Positions 25,274 to 33,889 are shown, numbered from the stretch's first letter. The stretch is DNA of 64,000 nucleotides from JALZOC01 sp035758845 (GCA_035758845.1 DASTVZ010000034.1:21443-85442); one strand, 5' to 3'. Notes: generated from the sequence alone by a model not told the origin. Program-made: numbers and translations.

Positions 25274-25858
25274 CTATTCGCCCAGCGCCTTGGCGGCGAC
25301 TGCCAGGACCCGCGGCACGCGAAATGGTTTGGTGAGATAGCCAGAGACTCCGAGGTTGACCGCCTCGATCGCGCTCGCCTCGGTGGAAAAGCCGGTGATG
25401 ATGATGACGGGAATATCCGCCTTGAGCCGGCGCGCTTCGCGGATGACCGCGAGGCCATCGACGCCGGGCATCTTGAGATCGGTAATCAGAAGATCGTAGG
25501 GAATCATTCGAAGCCGCTCGAGAGCAGTGCGGCCGTCCGGCGCGAGGTCGACATCGTATTCCGCCAGCGCCAGCGTCTTCGACAGCAGATCTCGGATGGT
25601 TGCCTCGTCGTCGACGACCAGAACTCGCGGCCGTCCGGCTACCGGTGCCGTGGGTCGCGTGGTCGCCGGCGACGTTCCACGCGTGGCCCGAGGTCGCTGA
25701 CTTTCCAGCCACGCGTCGATATCGCGCTTTCGGAAGCGCCACTGCCGCCCCACTCGGACGGCAGGGATCTTTCCCGCCTTGATCAGACGGTAGACCGTCC
25801 GCAGATTCACGTGGAGGTAGTCGAGTACCTCTTCGGTCGTCAGGAATCCTTCATCCAT
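25274..25858 (-). CDS. Response regulator with N-terminal excisionase-type HTH and C-terminal receiver
   Basis: 194 residues in reversed order compared with common regulators. Residues 1-52 are a MerR/excisionase-like winged HTH (LTTEEVLDYLHVNLRTVYRLIKAGKIPAVRVGRQWRF). A Pro/Thr linker precedes a receiver domain at about 77-190 with Asp83/84, phospho-acceptor Asp127 (LLITDLKMPG) and Lys in LTKPF. DNA binding and phosphorylation are therefore in one short protein without an output domain after the receiver. It is encoded 55 bp after the kinase gene and just upstream of the pilin-like operon, so it is the best candidate to control that operon (inference). Confidence 0.88.
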   Translation of the reverse strand: MDEGFLTTEEVLDYLHVNLRTVYRLIKAGKIPAVRVGRQWRFRKRDIDAWLESQRPRATRGTSPATTRPTAPVAGRPRVLVVDDEATIRDLLSKTLALAEYDVDLAPDGRTALERLRMIPYDLLITDLKMPGVDGLAVIREARRLKADIPVIIITGFSTEASAIEAVNLGVSGYLTKPFRVPRVLAVAAKALGE

Positions 25859-25882
25859 GGCGGTCAGCGTACTTTACCAGAC

Positions 25883-25915
25883 TCCTTGTCCCTTTTCCCT
25901 TGTCCCTTTTCTCTT
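25883..25915. repeat. CCCTTTTCCCTTGT word repeat
   Basis: TTGTCCCTTTTCCCTTGTCC-type copies between kinase and regulator, of the AAAAGG word family. Confidence 0.55.
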
Positions 25916-27488
25916 ACTCAATCGCAGGAAACTCGATCGTGAACCGAGCGCCGCCCTCGGGGAGATTGGTCGCGTGAATTGTTCCACCGTGCTCCTGGAT
26001 GATTCCGTAGGTGATCGCCAGCCCGAGGCCCGTGCCCTCACCGACTTCCTTGGTGGTAAAGAAGGGATCGAAGATGCGTGGAAGGACCTCAGGTGGAATC
26101 CCTGGTCCGGTGTCTTCGACTGTCAGCCGCACCGTCTTCCCTTCGTTTACCGGTGCGATCCGGAACTGAATCCGTCCGGGCTTGCCGGTTCCGGCGATTG
26201 CATGTTCCGCGTTAATCAGAATATTCAGAAGCGCCTGCTGCAGAAGGAGCGCGTCCCCCGAAATCCGCGGCGTCTCTTCCTGTTGTCGGGTCACCTCGAT
26301 GAGATTTCGCCGGAGCGAGGCAGCGCGACTCGCGAGCGCGCGCGCCAGCACGCGATCGAGTCGCAGCCGGTGGCGCGACATCCGCTGCGATCCCGTGAAG
26401 ATCAACAGATTGCGAACAATCTTTGCCGCGCGATCCCCTTCCTGGTAAATGCGGCGAAGCGTCGGCCTCACGGGCTTTGCGGCGTCCGATGTTTCGATCA
26501 ATAACTCGAGGTGCCCGAGGACACCCTGGAGCGGATTGTTCATCTCGTGGGCGATTCCCGCGACGAACTGACCGAGCGACGCCAGCTTCTCTGATTGCGC
26601 GAGCCGTCCGCGGAGAGCTTCGCGCTCGGTTTCGAGCTGCACCTGCGCGGTGATGTCGCGCGCGACCAGCACCCGGCCGGTTGGATTTCCCTCGTGATTG
26701 ATGAGCGGCGTGACCGTCGCTGCGAAGATTCCGCCGAGTCGGTCGTCGGTGATTTGTCGCGTGCGCACCGATTCAGTCGATTTCGCGTCCCCCGAACGTG
26801 CGGCCGGCTCCGAAGCCGCAACCCATTGCGCAATTTCGGGGTTGACGAGCTCCGAAAGCGGCCGATCGATGACCGCCCGCCGCGAACTTCCGACCCTCGT
26901 TGCGAACGCATCGTTCATCTGGACGACCCGCGTACTGTTGTCGGTGACGACGACGAGGTCGATGAGCGAGTTGAAGGTGTCCTCGAGAAGCCGGCGCTGC
27001 TGGATCACTTCCTCGAGCAACTGCACGTTTTCGAGCGCGAACGAGAACTGTCGGCCAAAGTCGTAAATGGCATCGACGAACTGTTCGTCGTCCAGCTCGC
27101 GCGGTTTCCCTTCGACCACCACCGTCCCGAGCGCGCGACGCCAGCCCCGGAGCGGTGCGACGAGGATGCGGCCGTCGGCCGGTATCGGGGTCAGGAACTG
27201 AGGACTCTCGAGTCGCAACCCCCGTGCGGGAATCGTGTCCGAGTCGGTCAAGACGCGGGTGGCGGCCGCGGCGTATTCATGGTCGGAGGACCCGGACAGC
27301 GCAAGCTCGCGCGCGCGTCGATAGTGAATCCACACCGACAGGCGCCGCGTGCCGAAGAGATCGTTGACCTCCGTGCACAGGGATTCGAGCGCGCCACCAA
27401 CACTGAGGCTGGCCGAGATGCCGCGCGAAAACCCGAGCAGCAGCTCCTGGATGCGGCGGTGCAGCGAGAGAGCAGGCTCGAGCGCCAT
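25914..27488 (-). CDS. Cytoplasmic GAF-PAS sensor histidine kinase
   Basis: 524 residues from ATG at 27488. A GAF-like region spans about 15-170, followed by a short coiled segment (EEVIQQRRLLEDTFNSL). A PAS domain (about 185-290; LVVVTDNSTRVVQMNDAFATRVG) comes next. The phosphoryl histidine is in FVAGIAHEMNNPLQGV. The ATPase domain shows LLNILINAEHAI, VEDTGPGIPPE and FDPFFTTKEVGEGTGLGLAI. There is no membrane helix. The gene order kinase then regulator on one strand indicates a cognate pair with the HTH-receiver protein downstream. The signal is unknown. Confidence 0.93.
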   Translation of the reverse strand: MALEPALSLHRRIQELLLGFSRGISASLSVGGALESLCTEVNDLFGTRRLSVWIHYRRARELALSGSSDHEYAAAATRVLTDSDTIPARGLRLESPQFLTPIPADGRILVAPLRGWRRALGTVVVEGKPRELDDEQFVDAIYDFGRQFSFALENVQLLEEVIQQRRLLEDTFNSLIDLVVVTDNSTRVVQMNDAFATRVGSSRRAVIDRPLSELVNPEIAQWVAASEPAARSGDAKSTESVRTRQITDDRLGGIFAATVTPLINHEGNPTGRVLVARDITAQVQLETEREALRGRLAQSEKLASLGQFVAGIAHEMNNPLQGVLGHLELLIETSDAAKPVRPTLRRIYQEGDRAAKIVRNLLIFTGSQRMSRHRLRLDRVLARALASRAASLRRNLIEVTRQQEETPRISGDALLLQQALLNILINAEHAIAGTGKPGRIQFRIAPVNEGKTVRLTVEDTGPGIPPEVLPRIFDPFFTTKEVGEGTGLGLAITYGIIQEHGGTIHATNLPEGGARFTIEFPAIE

Positions 27489-27529
27489 GAAATGGAGGGG
27501 TCGGCCGCATTCTAAGCTAGATCCGGGGG

Positions 27530-27662
27530 GCTGCGCCCTCGCGGACCCCCTACGCCGTTCCGCCTCCACGCGGAGCGCTACGGCGAGACCTCGCCGGAGC
27601 TGGGCGCAGGCGAGCGCTCGCGGCGCCCCCGATGCCCCGCTCCGCTCCGGCGGCCGCGCCTG
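27530..27662. repeat. GC-rich block of short inverted words
   Basis: Words such as GCGGAGCG, CCGCTCCG, GGCGAGC and their complements recur across about 130 bp between the divergent kinase and sigma genes. Several small hairpins are possible. No coding function is seen in 27489-27769. Confidence 0.4.
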
Positions 27663-27769
27663 ACGCTTGAGCGCAAAAGGTAAAATGGACGTCCGACTGC
27701 GCCCGGCCTTCTAGCGTCTAAATCTTCGAACGGCGGGCGACAACAGCGTTCCGACCGGTCTTCGAGGGC

Positions 27770-28351
27770 ATGCCGTCCACAGATGAAGAGCTGGTCGCCC
27801 GCTCAATGGGGGGCGATCTCGATAGCTTCAACCAGCTCGTCCTGCGCTGGGAACGGCCGATTTATGCCTTGGCTTACCGGGTCATCGGCCGGGAAGAGGA
27901 TGCAAGGGACGTTGCCCAGGAAACGTTCCTGCGGGCCTTCCGGGCGCTCAAAGGTTTCAAAGGACAGGCGAAGTTTTCGTCATGGCTCTACCGGATCACG
28001 TTGAATCTCTGCCGCGACTGGATACGTCGCGAGCGGCGCACTCCGCTGGTTCAGGCTCCCGAAGGCGTCGATGTCATCGAACTGGCCGGCGAGGAAACAC
28101 CATCAGAAACAGTCGAGGAGCTGGTTTCGCGCCACGAGTTAGGACGTGCTGTGGCTAAGGCAATGTCCCAGTTGCCGGAGGAACAGCGGACGGCAATCAT
28201 CCTCAAGGAGTACCACGGGCTGACGTTCCAGGAGATTGCCGATCTTCTCGATTGCCCGTTGAGTACTGTAAAAACCCGTCTGTACCAGGGGCTGACTGTG
28301 CTACGAAAGCAGCTCCGCGAAGCAGGCGTGGAGAGCACGTTTGGTAAATGA
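27770..28351 (+). CDS. RNA polymerase ECF sigma factor (RpoE-like)
   Basis: 193 residues. Region 2 (about 10-80; EEDARDVAQETFLRAFRALKGF, FSSWLYRITLNLCRDWIRR). Region 4 (about 130-180; LPEEQRTAIILKEYHGLTFQEIADLLDCPLSTVKTRL). It is followed by a zinc-finger anti-sigma gene overlapping by ATGA, which is the standard arrangement for an ECF pair. It directs transcription in response to a signal that releases the anti-sigma, probably an envelope signal since the partner has a membrane segment. Confidence 0.94.
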   Translation: MPSTDEELVARSMGGDLDSFNQLVLRWERPIYALAYRVIGREEDARDVAQETFLRAFRALKGFKGQAKFSSWLYRITLNLCRDWIRRERRTPLVQAPEGVDVIELAGEETPSETVEELVSRHELGRAVAKAMSQLPEEQRTAIILKEYHGLTFQEIADLLDCPLSTVKTRLYQGLTVLRKQLREAGVESTFGK

Positions 28352-29103
28352 CCGGGTGCACCCCGGCGGGGCGAATAGATATGTGCGATAGCAAGGAATT
28401 GCTCGTTTCGTTTCTCTATGACGAGATCGATCCGGTTGCGAAGAGAGACTTTCAGAAGCATCTGTCGACGTGCGTCGAATGCCGCGACGAGCTCGCAGAA
28501 CTTGGCGCCACGCGCGCACAGATTGCGACGTGGACGCCGCCGGATGCCGACCTGGGGTTTCGCATAATCCGCGAGGCGGAATCCCCGAAGCGTCGATGGT
28601 TCCAATGGTCACCGGCGTGGGGGTTCGCGGCGGCCGCCGTTGTGCTCCTGTCGATCAGTGCCGCAATCGCCAATCTGCATATCAGTTACGGCAGCGAGGG
28701 GCTGACCGTGCGTACTGGATGGAATCACGCCACTGAGACCCAGCCGGGTGTCACGGCGGTGGATTGGAAGGCGAAGGCGCAGGAACTCGATCGCCGGGTT
28801 CTCGATCTCGAGCAGGCACAGTCGCAGCAGTCCGTTGTTCGGACCGCATCCGCATCCGATCTCAGCGAGCAGCGCGTGCGGGAGATCGTCGGTCAGAGCG
28901 AGACGCGCCAGCAACGCCTGGTGTCGGCTCGCCTCGCCGAGATGATGCGCGAGTACGATGCGCAGCGCCGGCTCGATCTCGTCTCGATCGGTCAGGGGAT
29001 GACCCGTCTGCAGAACTCCAGCGGCGCGGACCTGAAGCAAACCAAGGATCTGCTCCAGAGGTACTTGGTTCGGACGGCATTGGAAGAGAAGGAAGAGAAG
29101 TAG
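28348..29103 (+). CDS. Membrane-spanning zinc-finger anti-sigma factor
   Basis: 251 residues. The N-terminal ZAS motif has Cys13 and His38-x3-Cys42-x2-Cys45 (HLSTCVEC), which binds the sigma factor. One transmembrane segment follows at about 93-110 (WGFAAAAVVLLSISAAIANL). The extracytoplasmic part is mostly a coiled coil (about 140-250, rich in Gln, Glu, Arg), unusual for sensing and possibly for oligomer contacts. The ATG at 28348 overlaps the sigma stop; an ATG at 28381 (MCDSKELL) would keep all zinc ligands and is equally plausible. Confidence 0.87.
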   Translation: MTGCTPAGRIDMCDSKELLVSFLYDEIDPVAKRDFQKHLSTCVECRDELAELGATRAQIATWTPPDADLGFRIIREAESPKRRWFQWSPAWGFAAAAVVLLSISAAIANLHISYGSEGLTVRTGWNHATETQPGVTAVDWKAKAQELDRRVLDLEQAQSQQSVVRTASASDLSEQRVREIVGQSETRQQRLVSARLAEMMREYDAQRRLDLVSIGQGMTRLQNSSGADLKQTKDLLQRYLVRTALEEKEEK

Positions 29104-29110
29104 TCGCCAG

Positions 29111-29869
29111 GTGAGGTGGGCCGTGAAGCGAGCGATCGCGATTGCGATGTTGACGATAGCGGTAATGACAATTCCAGCCCTGTTGGCGGCGCAGACGCCG
29201 GTTCAGCCAGGGCCCGAGCAGATGCGTCGCCACGAACAGATCAACCTGTTCGAAGGCACGCTCGAGAAAGCCGTGACGAACGCCGCGCGTCACGTCGCCA
29301 AGGACGTTCAGTCGCGTACCAGCAACGCGAATTTCTTCACCGGGGATGCACGCGCCAAGGGATTCATTCTCGATGGCTATGGCGTGTTCGTCTACGTCGA
29401 GATCCCGGCGCTCGATCTCTCGCTCACCCTGATGAACTACCAGCTCGAACAAAACTTGGACCGCCTCGAGCGCGATGCACAGCGCAAGGCGGAAGCGGAT
29501 ACCGCGAAGGGCGAAGCGAGTCCGGTGAGTAATCGACCACCCGAGGTGAAGCCCGAATCACCACCAGTGATTCCGAAGACCAATCGCGAACTGCTGCAGT
29601 CGGTGATGGACACGGGGCAGAACTATCGTAACGAGGTCAAGCTCGCGCTTACTGATGCCATGCTCGACTTCACCAAGAATCTCGAACTCAAGCCGGACGA
29701 GTGGCTGTCAGTGGCCGCGCGTGGGAGTGACGGGGCGCTGACGCCGGGCGAAATCCTTCAGTTGACGACCGTCGTCCTTCGCATCAAGGGCAGCGATCTC
29801 TCGGACTATCTCGCGGGGCGGCTCACGCGGGAGGAAGCTCGGGCGAAGGTCGAGGTTCGCCAGTTCTAG
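29111..29869 (+). CDS. Secreted protein encoded with the sigma/anti-sigma pair
   Basis: 252 residues with a signal peptide ending near LLAAQT. A GTG at 29123 (MKRAIAIAML, with AGGTGG 4 nt upstream) is an alternative start to the GTG at 29111. The mature part is largely helical and charged; a Pro-rich linker sits at about 135-160. Segments ARAKGFILDGYGVFVYVEIPALD and NRELLQSVMDTGQNYRNEVKLALTDAMLDF are the most structured. I do not recognise a family. Position 8 bp after the anti-sigma gene suggests a periplasmic partner of the anti-sigma coiled coil. Confidence 0.7.
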   Translation: MRWAVKRAIAIAMLTIAVMTIPALLAAQTPVQPGPEQMRRHEQINLFEGTLEKAVTNAARHVAKDVQSRTSNANFFTGDARAKGFILDGYGVFVYVEIPALDLSLTLMNYQLEQNLDRLERDAQRKAEADTAKGEASPVSNRPPEVKPESPPVIPKTNRELLQSVMDTGQNYRNEVKLALTDAMLDFTKNLELKPDEWLSVAARGSDGALTPGEILQLTTVVLRIKGSDLSDYLAGRLTREEARAKVEVRQF

Positions 29870-29870
29870 G

Positions 29871-30183
29871 CCACGGAACAACATGGATGAACCCGGGCCA
29901 CGGAAAACACGGATGAACCCGGGCCACGGAAAAAACACGGATGAACACGGGCCACGGAAAAACACGGATGAACACGGAAGGCACCGGTCGTTGACGTGTT
30001 AGTGCATGGGCTTCCGTTTCCGTGTGGTTCCGTGGTTGATCCGTTCCGTGTTGTTCCGTGTGCCTCCGTGGTTTGATCCTTTCCGTGTTGTTCCGTGTGC
30101 TTCCGTGGTTGATCCTTTCCGTGTTGTTCCGTGTGCTTCCGTGGCTGATCCGTTCCGTGTTGTTCTGCGTGCTTCCGTGGCTT
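29871..30183. repeat. Large degenerate inverted array of CACGGAA / TTCCGTG words
   Basis: The left half holds four copies of CCACGGAAnnACACGGATGAAC-like units (29871-29980). The right half holds four copies of a unit of about 37 bp with TTCCGTGTTGTTCCGTG and CTTCCGTGGTTGATCC. The halves are reverse complements in style, so the whole 310-bp gap can fold back. There is no spacer-repeat regularity of CRISPR type. No gene is seen in 29870-30194. Confidence 0.85.
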
Positions 30184-30194
30184 AGAATCGCCCG

Positions 30195-30674
30195 ATGATT
30201 CGCCGGACGACGGTCGTCGCGTTTGTGGTGCTCGCCTCAGTGGCATCCGCTTGCGGTCCGCAGGTCGATCTGAAGCAGGCCATTCAAGTGACGGATGTGT
30301 CATCAGGCTGGTTCGACGCCGGCATTCAGAACGGCAAGAACAAGCTGGTCCCGACTGTCACATTCAAGCTCAAGAAGAATCCCGAAGTTAGACTCTCATC
30401 TATTTCGCTCAACCTGACATTCAAATTCGTCGGCTCGGAAGATCACGCCGACGACGTGTACCTGCAAAGTGTGCCGTTCGACGGAAACGAGACCCGGCCG
30501 ATCGTCGTCCGAACCCAGTGGGGTTACACGGGCGATCCTCCGCAGACCCGCGCGGAAATGCTGAAGCACAGCCAGTTCCGCGACATGGAAGCACAGATTT
30601 TCGCCAAGCAGAGTTCATCACAGTGGGTTGAGCTGCAGCGCGCGCCGATTGCGCGGCAGCTGCTGACGCAGTAG
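30195..30674 (+). CDS. Lipoprotein of unknown function
   Basis: 159 residues with a lipobox (LASVASAC, Cys20), so predicted as a lipid-anchored envelope protein. The mature part is beta-rich (KLVPTVTFKLKKNPEVRLSSISLNLTFKFVG; TRPIVVRTQWGYTG), compatible with an Ig-like or FN3-like fold. The permease gene follows after 5 bp, and the two are likely co-transcribed. I cannot assign a family. Confidence 0.7.
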   Translation: MIRRTTVVAFVVLASVASACGPQVDLKQAIQVTDVSSGWFDAGIQNGKNKLVPTVTFKLKKNPEVRLSSISLNLTFKFVGSEDHADDVYLQSVPFDGNETRPIVVRTQWGYTGDPPQTRAEMLKHSQFRDMEAQIFAKQSSSQWVELQRAPIARQLLTQ

Positions 30675-30679
30675 CCCAC

Positions 30680-32074
30680 GTGTCGCGCAACTTTCAGGTT
30701 CCCACTACCGCGGCGACCCCTTCATCGCTCGATCGACGACTCGGTCCGATCGATGCCGCGGCGATCGTCGTCTCGAACGTCATCGGCGGCGGCATTTTTT
30801 TTGTGCCGATCATCGTGGCGCAGATGGTCCCGACCGCAGGAGCCATTCTCTGGGTGTGGCTCGTCGGCGGCGCACTCGCGTTCGCCGGCGCGATGGCGTA
30901 TGCCGAACTGTCGGCGCTGCGGCCGCGTGCCGGCGGCGAATATGTTTACCTCCGCGAAGCGTTCGGGCCGCTCGCCGCGTTCCTGACCGGATGGACGTCA
31001 TTCGTAGCCGGTTTCTCCGGGGCGATAGCCGCCAGTGCATTGGCCGTTGCCGACTACATTGGCCGCTTCGTTCCGCCGGCAGCGGATGCGACACCGATCT
31101 TCACGGTGCCGTTGCCATTCGTTCCGCTCATCGTCTCGCGCAAAGCGCTGGTCGCGCTGGTGCCGATTGCGGTGCTGTCGTTCATCCACATTCGCGGCCT
31201 GGGGCCCGGACGTATCGTGCAGAATGCGCTGGCTGGTTTGAAAGCGGGCGCGCTCGCGCTGATCATCGCACTCGGATTCATGATGGCGTCCGGCAGCTCC
31301 GGCCCCAATACGGCCGCAACGGGGATCCCAGTCTCCGGCATGCTGCTCGCGCTGGTCCCGATCATGTTTACGTACTCGGGATGGAATGCGGCCGTCTACG
31401 TCGCGGAAGAAGTGCGTAACCCCGGGCGCAACGTTCCACTCGCGCTCGGTCTCGGTACGGCGACGGTGATCGTGATCTACATGGCACTGAACGCGCTGTA
31501 TCTGCACGTCCTTGGTGCCGCGCAGCTTGCTGCCTTGCCCGGGCGATTGCTGGACGTCGTCGGCGAGCGACTGTTCGGAGTGGCGGCGGCGAATGCGATC
31601 GCCGTGTTCACAATCGTCAGCCTGAGCGCGAGTATCAGCGCCATGACGCTTGCCGGTCCGAGGGTGTATTACGCGATGGCGCAAGACGGATTGTTCCTCG
31701 AAGCCGCGTCGCGCGTGCATCCGCGGTTTCATACACCGGCAGTTGCGATCGTGGCGCAATCGCTGTGGACGGTCGTGCTCGTCTTGTGCGGCACATTGTC
31801 GCAATTGGTCAGTTACACCGGTTTTGCGGTGATCCTGTTTGCGGGGATCTCGGTCGCATCGCTGTTCGTTCTACGCAGGCGCAATCCTCACGCGCCTCGT
31901 CCCTTCCTCGCTTGGGGGTACCCGTGGGCGCCGGCAATCTTCGTACTCGCGTGTAGTGCGATGGTGGTCAACGAAATGATCCGCAATGGGGCGACCGCGA
32001 TTGCGGGGGTCGCTGTGATCGCCGCCGGCATTCCCGTGTACTTTCTTTTCCAGGCGCGAAATCGAGTTGACTAG
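30680..32074 (+). CDS. APC-superfamily amino acid permease
   Basis: 464 residues from GTG, about 12 hydrophobic helices. The first helix shows AAIVVSNVIGGGIFFVP, the unwound GGGIF-type substrate motif of APC transporters. AGGEYVYLREAFGPLAAFLTGW and MFTYSGWNAAVYVAEEVRNPGRNVP are also family signatures. It imports or exchanges an amino acid through the inner membrane; the substrate is not predictable. It ends before a long inverted repeat that separates it from the next convergent gene. Confidence 0.92.
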   Translation: MSRNFQVPTTAATPSSLDRRLGPIDAAAIVVSNVIGGGIFFVPIIVAQMVPTAGAILWVWLVGGALAFAGAMAYAELSALRPRAGGEYVYLREAFGPLAAFLTGWTSFVAGFSGAIAASALAVADYIGRFVPPAADATPIFTVPLPFVPLIVSRKALVALVPIAVLSFIHIRGLGPGRIVQNALAGLKAGALALIIALGFMMASGSSGPNTAATGIPVSGMLLALVPIMFTYSGWNAAVYVAEEVRNPGRNVPLALGLGTATVIVIYMALNALYLHVLGAAQLAALPGRLLDVVGERLFGVAAANAIAVFTIVSLSASISAMTLAGPRVYYAMAQDGLFLEAASRVHPRFHTPAVAIVAQSLWTVVLVLCGTLSQLVSYTGFAVILFAGISVASLFVLRRRNPHAPRPFLAWGYPWAPAIFVLACSAMVVNEMIRNGATAIAGVAVIAAGIPVYFLFQARNRVD

Positions 32075-32081
32075 GGCATCC

Positions 32082-32190
32082 TGAATCACTCATCAGGAAT
32101 CATTGAATCGCCGAATTATTGCGGCGTCGCACATCAACAAGTTCGCGACGCGGCGATTTCGCGATTCAGTGATTTGATGAGTGAATCGGG
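32082..32190. terminator. Long inverted repeat between convergent genes
   Basis: GAATCACTCATCA (32083-32095) pairs with TGATGAGTGAATC (32175-32187) with one mismatch. The inner arms (GAATCGCCGA, GCGTCGC with GCGACGC, GGCGATTTC) continue to a loop near 32131-32143. It probably ends both transcripts. GAATCA words make it a member of the repeat class seen elsewhere. Confidence 0.6.
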
Positions 32191-32192
32191 AT

Positions 32193-32567
32193 TCACAATT
32201 TGCCGGGTCGCTCAACCAACAACCCGTAGAGCGTGACGAGCGCGAGCGCGCCGTCTGAAGCAGCGAAAAGAAGAAACGATGCCGGCGAGCCGCGAACAAA
32301 GTAATCGACGACGAAGGCGACCGCGCCCGCGCCTTTCAGGAACGGGCCCATCACCCAAAGATATCCGCGATACCGCACCGGATCCTTGCAGGGCAGGTAG
32401 TAGCCGATTCCGACCGCGAGGAGAAAGAGCGCGTTGAGATCTGAGAAAATCCGCGGACTTGCCGGAGGAACACCGAACGCCGAGGCGAGCCAGTCCGGCA
32501 GACAAAGTAAAAGGGCCCCTACGATTCCATCGTAGAGGCCCGAGATCGCTGCAATACGGGAGAGCAC
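32193..32567 (-). CDS. Small integral membrane protein
   Basis: 124 residues from GTG, with four hydrophobic helices (ISGLYDGIVGALLLCLP; ALFLLAVGIGYYLPC; LKGAGAVAFVVDYFVRG; LFAASDGALALVTLYGLLV). Conserved-looking polar points are YDG, DPxxYRGYLWVMGP and D in the last helix. I know similar four-helix proteins only as uncharacterised. It lies 4 bp after the PEGA-protein gene on the same strand. Confidence 0.65.
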   Translation of the reverse strand: MLSRIAAISGLYDGIVGALLLCLPDWLASAFGVPPASPRIFSDLNALFLLAVGIGYYLPCKDPVRYRGYLWVMGPFLKGAGAVAFVVDYFVRGSPASFLLFAASDGALALVTLYGLLVERPGKL

Positions 32568-32571
32568 AAAG

Positions 32572-33621
32572 CTACTTGCGCTTCATGTCTCCCTTGTAGG
32601 TAATCGTGTCGCCGGGTGTGACGACGACGTCAAACTCGGTCGACTCGTACCCGTCGGCCTTCAGCTCTACGCGGTGCGGGCCGGCATCCACATTCAGCTT
32701 CTGGAAAACTCCGTCGAAGCTGTCGACCACGCCGACATAGTACCCATCGATATAGACCTGCGCGTCGGCCGGTTTGATCTTCAGGCGAAGCGATCCCGCG
32801 CCCTGATAGCGCTGGACGTAACTGCCTCCGCCCGACGAGCCGCCACTACCGCCGTAGTAACTGGGATCCGCGATCCCGCCGAACAAATAGGGGTCGTAAG
32901 AAAAGTAACCGAGTCCGTACCCGTATCCCCACGGATTCCAGTAACCGTATCCACGGTAGTACGGGCTGTAGTAGTACGAGTAGAACGGATCGTAGACGAA
33001 CCCGTAGCCATACCCAGGATAGTAGGGATAGTACGGGTAGGACGGATAGTAGCCGCCACCCGAGTACGGCGGCGATGTGCGCTCAGTCGCGGTTCCCGTC
33101 TGGTTGCGATCGCCGCGTGGACGGCTGTTCGCCGGGACCGCACGAGTGTGCCCCTGCGACGGCTGGTTGTCCGAACCTGAACTCGCATGGGTCGCGCTCG
33201 TGTTGCCCGACGCCCCGCCGCCGGACTCGCCGCGAGGAACCGCGCGGCCGCTCGATTCGGCGCCGCTGGGTCTGGAGCGCTGATCGCGCGCTTCCAATCG
33301 ATCCGCGCGATCGGGTCTGACGGGCGCACGTGGGGCGAATACTCTGGACGAACCTGGATCCATCCAGGAGGACGGAGCAGTCGCTGGATTCGATGCTGAA
33401 CCGTTGTTCGCCGCGCCCGGGGAAGATGAGTTTGCGCCTGACGGCGAGGCTGTCGATTCACCGCCGCGCGCGACGGCCGAACCGACGGTTTCGCCGTTCG
33501 AGGGACGCGATGCCGGCTCGCTCTCGCGGGGACGACCGCGTTCATCCTGCGCCCACGCCGACGACAGGCTCAGCGTCATTGCTGCGGCCGCGAGCCCGAC
33601 TGAAAATTCTTGGAACTTCAT
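32572..33621 (-). CDS. Secreted PEGA-domain protein with Tyr/Gly-rich centre
   Basis: 349 residues from ATG at 33621 (GGAG 6 nt before). A signal peptide ends at SSAWAQD. A long low-complexity Ser/Pro/Arg region (about 25-190) is followed by a Tyr/Gly/Pro-rich stretch (about 190-270: SYPYYPYYPGYGYG, FYSYYYSPYYRGYGY). A C-terminal PEGA domain covers about 278-345 (GSLRLKIKPADAQVYIDGYYVG, GPHRVELKADGYES). PEGA domains occur in surface-layer and envelope proteins. The Tyr-rich part resembles adhesive or cell-wall-binding segments. Function unknown. Confidence 0.8.
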   Translation of the reverse strand: MKFQEFSVGLAAAAMTLSLSSAWAQDERGRPRESEPASRPSNGETVGSAVARGGESTASPSGANSSSPGAANNGSASNPATAPSSWMDPGSSRVFAPRAPVRPDRADRLEARDQRSRPSGAESSGRAVPRGESGGGASGNTSATHASSGSDNQPSQGHTRAVPANSRPRGDRNQTGTATERTSPPYSGGGYYPSYPYYPYYPGYGYGFVYDPFYSYYYSPYYRGYGYWNPWGYGYGLGYFSYDPYLFGGIADPSYYGGSGGSSGGGSYVQRYQGAGSLRLKIKPADAQVYIDGYYVGVVDSFDGVFQKLNVDAGPHRVELKADGYESTEFDVVVTPGDTITYKGDMKRK

Positions 33622-33719
33622 ACAAGCTCCTCGTAGAGACCTAGCCTGCAAGAGAGCAACGGTCCTGCCAGACGTCCACCCACACCTTTTGCTAGGCTTT
33701 CTCTATCTTACTCCGTTCG

Positions 33720-33735
33720 TTCGCCACAGATCTGT
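33720..33735. promoter_or_regulatory. ACAGATCTGT palindrome
   Basis: A 10-bp palindrome in the 268-bp gap between the PEGA gene and hslV. The gap otherwise holds GCGGCGAAAGCCGC-like palindromic words (about 33838-33865) and no gene. Confidence 0.25.
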
Positions 33736-33889
33736 CACATTTCGCGAGCAGTATGGTTCGGAATGGGTGACACACCAAAGACCGAACAAAACGGCGCCCC
33801 GCGTCGCTGGCAGCCATCGCTCATGTGTCACGCGAAGGCTGTCTCGCCGAAGCGGCGAAAGCCGCGGAGGCGGATGATAGACTCCAAGG

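Noticed and set aside
29871..30183. CRISPR array
   Set aside because: Units are degenerate, lie in both orientations and have no unique spacers of constant length; no cas genes nearby.
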